Source: CADCWF01 sp903864575
GTDB lineage: Bacteria; Chloroflexota; Chloroflexia; Thermomicrobiales; UBA6265
NCBI GenBank assembly: GCA_040376155.1
Contig: JBEIRG010000239.1
Location: 1 to 6,757, forward strand
Reading direction: 5' to 3'
Length of the DNA stretch: 6,757 bases
The position numbers and the translations under genes are program-made. This document shows positions 1-5,233 of this stretch, in pieces. The notes under the pieces were generated by a model. The model worked only from the letters and a program-made list of their open reading frames with translations, searched no databases and was not told where the DNA came from. Numbering within the stretch: position 1 is the first letter of the stretch; each line of letters opens with the position of its first letter.

Positions 1-1372
1 CGTCGATCGCGAGCACCTGATCAACCTGCCTGAGCGGGGACTCGATCTCTGGCCCTCGCCGGAGGCCCGCGAACAGGCGCTCGCCCGGTTCCGCGCAGCC
101 GATGTCATGCGCGATGTCCCGATCCGGATTCGCACCGCTTCCGGCGACATGATCGAAGCCGTGGTGGCCCTTGCCTCGGTGATGCTGGATGGCCGCGCCT
201 GCGTGATCGCCATCGTGACCGACCTGACCGAGCGCCACAAACTCCAGTCCGACGTGGCGCGTCAGCGGGACCGTCTCGCCGCCATTCTCGACGCGCTCCC
301 GGTGGGCGTCGTCGTCCAGGTTGACGGCGGCGAGATCATCGCCGTAAACGACGCAGCCGGACGCATCCTCGGACTCTCCCCGGACCAGATGGCGCGTGGA
401 TCGTCCATCGATCCGCAATGGCGCGCTGTACGCCCGGATGGCTCCCGGTTCTCCCGGGATGACGTTCCGGCAATGGTGACCCTCCGGACCGGCCAGCCTC
501 AGGAAGGCGTGGTGATGGGCATTCACCGCCCCGACGGGTCACTGGTCTGGATCGCCGTGAACAGCATGATGAGCGCGCGCGCAGGCATCGACGGCGGACC
601 GGCGGCGGTGACCGCTTTCGTCGACATCACGCCACTCGAGGAGGCGCGGCGGGAATTGATCGCCGCCCGTGACGAGGCCCGCGAAGCCGACCGGGCCAAG
701 AACCGGTTCCTCGCCATCATCAGCCACGAACTGCGGACGCCGCTTACGGCCGTCATGGGCTACAGCCAGATGCTCCTGGCCGAAGCGGGCGGCCCCCTGA
801 CCGGGTTGCAACGCGAGGACCTCGTCCAGATCACCCGCGGCGCGGACCGCCTGCTGGCCCTGATCGACGACCTGCTCGACCTCGGCCGCATCCAGACCGG
901 GCGCATGGAACTCGATCTCGAATACCTCGACCTCGCCAGCCTGCTCAAGGATCTGGAGGGCGACCTGCGGGTGATGGCAACCGCCCGGAACCTCTCGTTC
1001 TGGCTGCTCGCCGAACCGGGATTGACGATCCTCGGCGACGCCCGCCGCCTCGAGCAGGTCATCATCAACCTCGTCAGCAATGCGGTGAAGTTCACCAGCG
1101 AGGGTCAGATCCGGGTCGACGCCGTGCGCGACGGCAACGATGCCCTGATCACCGTCGAGGATACCGGCATCGGCATTCCCGAATCCGCCCAGGATCACAT
1201 CTTCGATCTCTTCCAGCAGGCCGACACGACCACCACAAGGCGCTTCGGCGGACTCGGGATCGGGCTGGCGATCGCGAAGAGCATCGCCGAGCGCCACGGT
1301 GGCTCGATCGGCGTCGAGAGCGCCGCCGGCGAAGGCTCGCGCTTCAGCGTGCGATTGCCGATTTCGGGCTGA
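1..1372 (+). CDS. PAS-domain sensor histidine kinase (5' end outside window)
   Basis: The frame is open from base 2 with no stop before the first internal ATG at 107, and the 35 residues before that ATG continue a PAS-like fold. The gene therefore starts upstream and 456 C-terminal residues are visible. Numbering from the Met at 107: the end of a first PAS domain closes with VTDLTERHKLQ (about 38-48). A second PAS domain spans about 49-176 (ILDALPVGVVV, then FVDITPLEEA). A charged helical linker (177-200) leads into the HisKA domain, whose H-box FLAIISHELRTPL contains the phospho-acceptor His207. The HATPase_c domain has an N-box (NLVSNAVKF, Asn321/Asn325), a G1 box (DTGIGIP, 352-358), an F-box (IFDLFQQ) and a G2 box (GGLGIGLAI, 381-389). 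All catalytic motifs are present, so it should autophosphorylate His207 and pass phosphate to a response regulator. No membrane segment is visible in this portion, and no receiver domain or response regulator gene follows. Family assignment is firm; the signal sensed is unknown. Confidence 0.95.
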   Translation, partial: VDREHLINLPERGLDLWPSPEAREQALARFRAADVMRDVPIRIRTASGDMIEAVVALASVMLDGRACVIAIVTDLTERHKLQSDVARQRDRLAAILDALPVGVVVQVDGGEIIAVNDAAGRILGLSPDQMARGSSIDPQWRAVRPDGSRFSRDDVPAMVTLRTGQPQEGVVMGIHRPDGSLVWIAVNSMMSARAGIDGGPAAVTAFVDITPLEEARRELIAARDEAREADRAKNRFLAIISHELRTPLTAVMGYSQMLLAEAGGPLTGLQREDLVQITRGADRLLALIDDLLDLGRIQTGRMELDLEYLDLASLLKDLEGDLRVMATARNLSFWLLAEPGLTILGDARRLEQVIINLVSNAVKFTSEGQIRVDAVRDGNDALITVEDTGIGIPESAQDHIFDLFQQADTTTTRRFGGLGIGLAIAKSIAERHGGSIGVESAAGEGSRFSVRLPISG

Positions 1373-1412
1373 CCGCCGTTCGTGGGGCTCGGGCCGGGGA
1401 GGCGAGGCGGGG

Positions 1413-1461
1413 ACCCGACTTCCGGGTGATGCAACGCGGGCGCATGGCGTCCCGCGGTTGC
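1413..1461 (+). terminator. Two tandem hairpins after the kinase gene
   Basis: A small perfect hairpin (ACCCG, 5-nt loop, CGGGT) lies at 1413-1427. It is followed at 1431-1461 by a stronger stem: GCAAC and GCGGG and CGC pair with GCG, CCCGC and GTTGC, giving 13 bp with two single-base bulges and a 3-nt loop. They start 40 bases after the kinase stop and lie 90 bases before the next start codon. No T-run follows, so a classical Rho-independent terminator is not shown. They may instead be a weak terminator, an RNA 3'-end structure, or a leader structure of the next gene. Confidence 0.4.
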
Positions 1462-1540
1462 GTCTCACCGCCCCTGATCCACGACGAGGGCCTCCGGTGC
1501 GATACTCGCCCTGACTGAACTCGCGTTCCGCTTTGCTCCC

Positions 1541-1546
1541 GGAGGA
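1541..1546 (+). promoter_or_regulatory. Ribosome binding site fixing a GTG start
   Basis: GGAGGA lies 6 bases before the GTG at 1553. It selects that codon as the start of the BKACE gene. The ATG at 1546 overlaps the Shine-Dalgarno itself and opens a different frame. Confidence 0.8.
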
Positions 1547-1552
1547 TGCGCC

Positions 1553-2488
1553 GTGGCTGCCGCTGCCCGAACCGTCATCGTTTCCTGCGCCGTTACCGGC
1601 TCGATTCACATTCCCTCGCAAACACCATACCTGCCGATCACCCCCGATCAGATCGCGGAGTCCGCGATCGGCGCGGCGGAGGCCGGCGCGGCGATCCTGC
1701 ACCTGCACGCCCGCAACCCCAGCGATGGCCGCCCGACTCCGGACCCGGAGGTCTTCCTCGAGTTCCTGCCACGCATCAAGGCCGCGACCGACGCCGTGAT
1801 CAACATCACCACCGGCGGCGCGCAGACGATGACCATCGACGAGCGCCTGGCCGGCCCGCTGCGGATGAAACCGGAGATGTGCTCGCTCAACATGGGGTCG
1901 ATGAACTTCGGCCTCTACCCGATGGCAACCCGGATCAGGGAGTTCAAGCACGCCTGGGAGCCGGAGTACCTCGAGGCGTCGCGCGGAGGCATCTTTCGCA
2001 ACACCTTCGCCGACATCGAGCGGATTCTGCCCACCCTCGGGGAGCATGGCACCCGCTTCGAATTCGAGTGCTACGACGTGGGCCACATCTACAACCTCGC
2101 CCACTTCCTCGACCGCGGCCTCGTGAAGCCCCCGATCTTCGTGCAAACCATCTTCGGCATCCTCGGCGGCATCGGCACAGACCCCGAAGATCTGCTCCAC
2201 ATGAAGCGCACCGCAGACCGCCTGCTGGGCGACGCCTACGTCTGGTCGATCCTCGGCGCGGGCCGTCACCAGACCAACCTCACCACCATGGGCGCGATCA
2301 TGGGCGGCAACGTCCGCACCGGGCTGGAGGACAACATCTATCTCGGCAAGGGCGAACTGGCGAAATCCAACGCCGATCTCGTCGCCAAGGCCGTCCGCAT
2401 CCTCCGCGAGCTCTCCCTCGAACCAGCCACGCCTGACCAGGCGCGCGAAATGCTGCAGCTGAAGGGCCGGGAGAACGTCGGGTTCTGA
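1553..2488 (+). CDS. BKACE-family enzyme (3-keto-5-aminohexanoate cleavage protein, DUF849)
   Basis: This 311-residue protein has the length and motifs of the beta-keto acid cleavage enzyme family (PF05853), Zn-dependent TIM-barrel enzymes. They condense a beta-keto acid with acetyl-CoA to give acetoacetate and a new CoA ester. The founding member, Kce of lysine fermentation, uses 3-keto-5-aminohexanoate. Visible hallmarks are the first strand VIVSCAVTGS (8-17), the metal-binding HLHAR (His50, His52), NITTGG (84-89), SLNMGSMNFG (111-120), FECYDVGHI (171-179), GILGGIGTD (202-210), and GNVRTGLEDNIYLGKG (252-267). Glu259 in that last segment matches the third zinc ligand and Asp260 follows it. 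The first strand ends in TGS with no acidic residue, where I recall Kce having GAE with a substrate-contacting Glu. The substrate may therefore not be the aminated lysine intermediate. No other lysine-fermentation genes are adjacent. It is cytosolic and probably transcribed alone. Family assignment is strong; the exact reaction is open. Confidence 0.92.
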   Translation: MAAAARTVIVSCAVTGSIHIPSQTPYLPITPDQIAESAIGAAEAGAAILHLHARNPSDGRPTPDPEVFLEFLPRIKAATDAVINITTGGAQTMTIDERLAGPLRMKPEMCSLNMGSMNFGLYPMATRIREFKHAWEPEYLEASRGGIFRNTFADIERILPTLGEHGTRFEFECYDVGHIYNLAHFLDRGLVKPPIFVQTIFGILGGIGTDPEDLLHMKRTADRLLGDAYVWSILGAGRHQTNLTTMGAIMGGNVRTGLEDNIYLGKGELAKSNADLVAKAVRILRELSLEPATPDQAREMLQLKGRENVGF

Positions 2489-2540
2489 TCTGATCGATGG
2501 GTAGCGCGTCACGGTGAGCCATTCCACGCCCCACCAATCA

Positions 2541-2556
2541 CCGGGGCATATCCCGG
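2541..2556. repeat. Short inverted repeat in intergenic gap
   Basis: CCGGG, six bases, then CCCGG forms a 5-bp dyad about 50 bases after the BKACE stop. It could be a weak RNA hairpin or a protein site. At this GC content such a dyad can also occur by chance. Confidence 0.3.
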
Positions 2557-2562
2557 ATCGGA

Positions 2563-2582
2563 TGGATCAATTTTGGATCAAT
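2563..2582. repeat. Tandem 9-bp direct repeat, 11-bp period
   Basis: TGGATCAAT occurs at 2563-2571 and again at 2574-2582, in the most AT-rich patch of this gap. The two copies are one helical turn apart, which suits a dimeric regulator binding one face of DNA. It lies about 140 bases upstream of the 179-residue gene. Further GGAT units flank it at 2555, 2560 and 2601. It is a possible activator or repressor site; no regulator is identified. Confidence 0.4.
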
Positions 2583-2710
2583 CCACAGGCATTGCCGTCG
2601 GGATCAGGGGCATTGCTGGTAGAGTTCGGGCTGGAAGAGCGGCGGCCAGCCGTGGTTGCCGTGTGTTTCCATGGGTCCCGATCGTCGGGTTCGACCCGCA
2701 GTCCACGACG

Positions 2711-2716
2711 AAGGAG
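2711..2716 (+). promoter_or_regulatory. Ribosome binding site deciding the start at 2724
   Basis: AAGGAG sits 7 bases before the ATG at 2724. The same frame is open further upstream to an ATG at 2514. That extension, however, encodes an Arg/Ser/Pro-rich stretch unlike the rest of the protein and has no comparable ribosome binding site, so 2724 is chosen. Confidence 0.8.
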
Positions 2717-2723
2717 CAACGCA

Positions 2724-3263
2724 ATGGGTGGTTTCCTCGACATGCTGATCGGCGGCAACGATGACGCCATGAACCAGGCCAAGCAGATGTTCGGCGGCGA
2801 GCTTCCGAACATCGGCCAGATCACCAACCTCCTCGGCTCGGCCCCTGAGGCCGCCGTTCAGCAGGCGACCCGCACCGCCATGCACGAACTCGAGCCGAGC
2901 GTCCTCGGTCAGTTCGGCGGCGTGCTGGACACCTTCCTCGGCGCCACCCCGGCGGTTGCCCAGACCATCCCGAACCTGAACCAGAACATCGGCCAGATCG
3001 GCGCCGGCAATGCCGACGTCATCGGGAACGTCGTCGGCGGCCTGCTCAAGACCCAGGGCCTCGGCGCGCTCAGCGGCATCTTCGCCGGCGGCCAGCCGGC
3101 TCCCGAGCCGCCGTCCATGATCGACAACGTTCTCGGCATGCTCGGCCTGACCGGCGACGACGGCAAGTTCGGCATCAGCGACATGCTCGGCCTGATGCAG
3201 AACCCGATCGCCGGCCCGATGATCATGAAGCTCCTGCCCTCGCTGATGAAGATCGCCAGCTAG
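2724..3263 (+). CDS. Acidic Met/Gly-rich protein of unknown function (179 aa)
   Basis: I do not recognise this protein. From the start set by the AAGGAG motif it has 179 residues, opening MGGFLDMLIGGNDD. It contains no Cys, Trp or Tyr, only one Arg and five Lys against 14 Asp/Glu, and 12 Met, so it is small and acidic. It alternates short hydrophobic, Gly-rich helices (for example LGQFGGVLDTFLG 61-73, DVIGNVVGGLLK 98-109, MIDNVLGMLGL 132-142, ISDMLGLMQNPIAGPMIMKLLPSLM 151-175) with Pro/Asn/Gln turns. There is no signal peptide and no long membrane helix. A loosely repeated PNIGQI / NQNIGQIG element occurs at 29-33 and 87-92. The opening and glycine pattern faintly recall the DUF937/YidB group, but I cannot confirm this. 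Third-position GC is high, the reading frame is clean, and a terminator-like hairpin follows, which all support a real gene. It appears to be a single-gene unit. Confidence 0.8.
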   Translation: MGGFLDMLIGGNDDAMNQAKQMFGGELPNIGQITNLLGSAPEAAVQQATRTAMHELEPSVLGQFGGVLDTFLGATPAVAQTIPNLNQNIGQIGAGNADVIGNVVGGLLKTQGLGALSGIFAGGQPAPEPPSMIDNVLGMLGLTGDDGKFGISDMLGLMQNPIAGPMIMKLLPSLMKIAS

Positions 3264-3285
3264 GCAAGCTCCTTCCCGGCAAACG

Positions 3286-3321
3286 GAACGAGCGGCGTGG
3301 GATCTCCCGCGCCGCTCGTTC
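3286..3321. terminator. Strong hairpin between convergent genes
   Basis: A perfect 12-bp stem pairs 3286-3297 (GAACGAGCGGCG) with 3310-3321. Inside it GGG and CCC can pair further, leaving a small loop. On the + strand the stem is followed by GTTGTT; on the - strand it is followed by CGTTTG. It lies 22 bases after the stop of the + gene and 30 bases beyond the 3' end of the - gene. It most likely ends both transcripts, though the T-tracts are weak. Confidence 0.75.
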
Positions 3322-3351
3322 GTTGTTCCGGCCGTTCGGCCTGCGCTCCCG

Positions 3352-5010
3352 CTATTCAGCGCGGGACATCGTCCAGAAGTTGTACGTGCCGATGTTGATG
3401 GGGTTGAAGACGAACCCTTCGACCCCCGTGCGGACCACCGTCGTCCACTGCCGCTGCATGTAGTAGATGGCCGGCGGATCGTCCTTGCTGATGATCTGCT
3501 GGATTTCGGCCAGCGCAGCCGCGTACTTCGCGGGATCCGGCTCATCGCGGCTCAGCTCGAAGAGTTCCTGCACCCGCTCGTTGCAGTAGAAGCCGCCGTT
3601 CGTTCCCGCCGAGCCCCACTGATCGCAGGCGATCTGCGGGTAGAGGTGGTTGTAGGCGTCGTTGTAGTCCGGCCACCAGAACCACGGAACCACGTTCGGC
3701 CGCTCCTCCGCCGGCGCGTCGCCGTACATCATGCCGGAGAAGGTTGACAGGTCCACCGTCTCGATGTTCAACGTGATCCCGCAGGCCGCCAGATTGCCCT
3801 GGAACAGCTGCATCGCGGTCTTGACCGATTCGTCGCCGGACTCCTGCATGCAGGTGATCTCCGTGCCTTCGGCCACGCCCGCCCTGGCGAACAGTTCCTT
3901 CGCCTTGTCGAGATCGGTGGTGTAGGTGAAGGTCTCGGGCGCGAATCCACCGAGAATCTCGGCCACGCCGCCAATCGCGCGCTTGCCATACCCCTTGTAG
4001 ATCGCGTCGATCACCTCGTCATACGGGAAGGCCCAGCACATCGCCTGGCGTGCTTCCGGCGAAGCCAGCGGGCCGGACTCCGTCAGGATCAGGTAGTCGA
4101 CTTCGGCGCTGTAGCTCCGGTCGATGGTCAGGTCCGCGTTGCCCTCGAGGGCCATGAGCGACTCGGGCGTCAGGTTGTCGACGATGTCGACCTCGCCCCG
4201 CTCGATCAACTGGCGGCGGGTCTCGTTCTCGGAGACGACGCGGAAGATGACGCGGTCGAAGTGGCTGCCCTCCCAGCCGCCCCAGTAGCCGTCGTACTTC
4301 TCCAGCACCAGCTGCTGCTCGGGTTCGAACTGCGTAATCATGTAGGGGCCCGTTCCCGCGCCCGTCTCGTTCAGTTGCGCCCAGGAGTGGCCCATATCGC
4401 CCTCCTCCTCGTTCGCCATGAACACCTTCACGTTGGCGATGAGCGGGCCGTACTGGCAGGCGACGTAGGCCTCGAAGAGCGGCTGCGGCCTGCCGCAGTC
4501 GAAGACGAGGGTCGTCGCGTCCGAAGCCGTGATCTGCGCGGGGTCCGTGATGAACCGCTTGAACGCGCCGGCCGGGCCCAGGCTCTGCGTCAGGAACCGC
4601 TCGTAGGAGGCGCGGCACGCCTCGGCGTCGCACGGGGAGCCATCGTGGAAGGTGATGCCGGGACGAATCCTGAAGGTCCAGACGCTCTTGTCGTCGTTGG
4701 CGGACCACGATTCCGCGACAGCCGGGATGTACGTGTCGGTTGCCGCTCCGTCGAGCGCAATCAGACCCTCGTAGGGACCGCGCAGGGCAATGGCGGAGCG
4801 ATAATCGTAGGCCGAGTGCGGATCGAGGTCGGAGGGGGTCCCGTTGAGCGCGATGACCAGTGTCGTCGCGTCGGCCTGGCGAGCGCTGGCGATCCGGGCG
4901 CCGGGGAACGCGGCAAGCGCGGGCGCGGCGAGGCCAGCCGCCCCGAGTTGAAACAGTCGGCGGCGGGCAAGCCGCGCAGCGACGATGCCGGGGTGATCGA
5001 GCGGAAGCAT
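3352..5010 (-). CDS. Family-5 extracellular solute-binding protein of an ABC importer
   Basis: This 552-residue protein has the typical length and layout of SBP_bac_5 (PF00496) proteins, which capture oligopeptides, dipeptides, nickel or glycosides outside the membrane for an ABC permease. A Tat-type leader is visible: Arg16-Arg17-Arg18-Leu-Phe ahead of an Ala/Leu-rich core, with a likely cut near ASA (41-43). No lipobox cysteine is seen, so membrane anchoring is not obvious. Family landmarks are SDLDPHSAYDY (60-70), PAVAESW (96-102), WTFRIRPGITFHDG (111-124), GTGPYMI (219-225), RGEVDIV (271-277) and WWPDYNDAYNHLYP (445-458). Nine cysteines (127, 132, 172, 185, 325, 387, 410, 462, 476) are unusual for the family and fall in close pairs suggestive of disulfides. 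The start is supported by GGAGG eight bases upstream. No permease or ATPase gene lies next to it in this window. The ligand cannot be told from sequence alone. Confidence 0.93.
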   Translation of the reverse strand: MLPLDHPGIVAARLARRRLFQLGAAGLAAPALAAFPGARIASARQADATTLVIALNGTPSDLDPHSAYDYRSAIALRGPYEGLIALDGAATDTYIPAVAESWSANDDKSVWTFRIRPGITFHDGSPCDAEACRASYERFLTQSLGPAGAFKRFITDPAQITASDATTLVFDCGRPQPLFEAYVACQYGPLIANVKVFMANEEEGDMGHSWAQLNETGAGTGPYMITQFEPEQQLVLEKYDGYWGGWEGSHFDRVIFRVVSENETRRQLIERGEVDIVDNLTPESLMALEGNADLTIDRSYSAEVDYLILTESGPLASPEARQAMCWAFPYDEVIDAIYKGYGKRAIGGVAEILGGFAPETFTYTTDLDKAKELFARAGVAEGTEITCMQESGDESVKTAMQLFQGNLAACGITLNIETVDLSTFSGMMYGDAPAEERPNVVPWFWWPDYNDAYNHLYPQIACDQWGSAGTNGGFYCNERVQELFELSRDEPDPAKYAAALAEIQQIISKDDPPAIYYMQRQWTTVVRTGVEGFVFNPINIGTYNFWTMSRAE

Positions 5011-5018
5011 GGTCTACA

Positions 5019-5023
5019 CCTCC
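5019..5023 (-). promoter_or_regulatory. Ribosome binding site of the solute-binding protein gene
   Basis: On the minus strand GGAGG (within TGGAGGT) lies 8 bases before the ATG at 5010. It supports that start and includes the Tat-type leader in the protein. Confidence 0.8.
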
Positions 5024-5049
5024 AGAGATTGACGACGGTTGGCCTGAGG

Positions 5050-5064
5050 GTAGCAGAGAGCTAC
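5050..5064. repeat. Operator-like dyad GTAGC-N5-GCTAC
   Basis: A perfect 5-bp inverted repeat with a 5-base spacer lies about 40 bases upstream of the solute-binding protein start. It overlaps a possible minus-strand -10 element (TACCCT, 5047-5052). The size and position suit a homodimeric repressor site. No regulator is visible in the window. Confidence 0.35.
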
Positions 5065-5074
5065 GCGGCCATCG

Positions 5075-5110
5075 GGCGGCGCATTGGGCTGGGAGCCTCA
5101 ACGCGCCGCC
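5075..5110. repeat. Long imperfect hairpin in divergent intergenic region
   Basis: GGCGGCGC (5075-5082) pairs perfectly with GCGCCGCC (5103-5110). After one A/C mismatch the arms continue as TTG/CAA and GGCT/AGCC around a GGG loop, with one bulged T. This makes about 15 bp in all. No T-run follows on either strand, so it is not an obvious terminator. It could be a leader RNA structure or a protein-binding cruciform between the two divergent genes. Confidence 0.5.
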
Positions 5111-5146
5111 TGTCGGGTGCGCTCTCGCTCGCGACACGAGTCCTGT

Positions 5147-5175
5147 TTGATCCGCAGCGAAGACATGGTTAACGT
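5147..5175 (+). promoter_or_regulatory. Possible sigma-70-like promoter
   Basis: TTGATC (5147-5152), a 17-base spacer and TAACGT (5170-5175) lie about 60 bases ahead of the beta-helix protein start. The -35 matches four of six consensus bases but the -10 only three. The call rests mainly on position and spacing and is weak. Confidence 0.2.
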
Positions 5176-5218
5176 CCGGTAATGGCACACTCGAAAGCCA
5201 TCAATGACCGCAGTCCCC

Positions 5219-5226
5219 GGAGGAGG
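5219..5226 (+). promoter_or_regulatory. Ribosome binding site deciding the start at 5234
   Basis: GGAGGAGG lies 7 bases before the ATG at 5234. An in-frame ATG at 5204 has no purine-rich motif upstream, and it would place the ribosome binding site inside the coding region. The 5234 start is therefore preferred. Confidence 0.85.
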
Positions 5227-5233
5227 ACCACAC

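Noticed and set aside
1546..2436. A 296-codon plus-strand frame overlapping the BKACE gene.
   Set aside because: It is an Arg/Pro-rich out-of-frame shadow, and its ATG overlaps the Shine-Dalgarno of the true gene.
539..2527. A 662-codon open frame on the minus strand across the kinase and BKACE genes.
   Set aside because: It is antisense to two genes with clear family motifs, and its translation is rich in Asp/Glu/Gly/Arg low-complexity sequence. Long antisense open frames are expected in high-GC genes with strong third-position bias.
2514..2723. A 70-residue N-terminal extension of the 179-residue protein.
   Set aside because: The extension has Arg/Ser/Pro-rich composition unlike the body and no good ribosome binding site, while AAGGAG is well placed for the ATG at 2724.
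2604..3545. A 313-codon minus-strand open frame opposite the 179-residue gene.
   Set aside because: It has no ribosome binding site or family motif and runs into the 3' end of the solute-binding protein gene in another frame. It also crosses the terminator hairpin.
4261..5172. A 303-codon plus-strand open frame opposite the solute-binding protein gene.
   Set aside because: It is antisense to a well-supported gene, has no recognisable domain, and extends through the divergent promoter region.
5168..5173. The GTTAAC palindrome near the beta-helix gene.
   Set aside because: A 6-bp palindrome alone is too short to support an operator call.
4019..5188. A 389-codon minus-strand frame overlapping the solute-binding protein gene.
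   Set aside because: It is a +1 shadow frame with Arg/Pro-rich translation. The SBP_bac_5 motifs all lie in the other frame.
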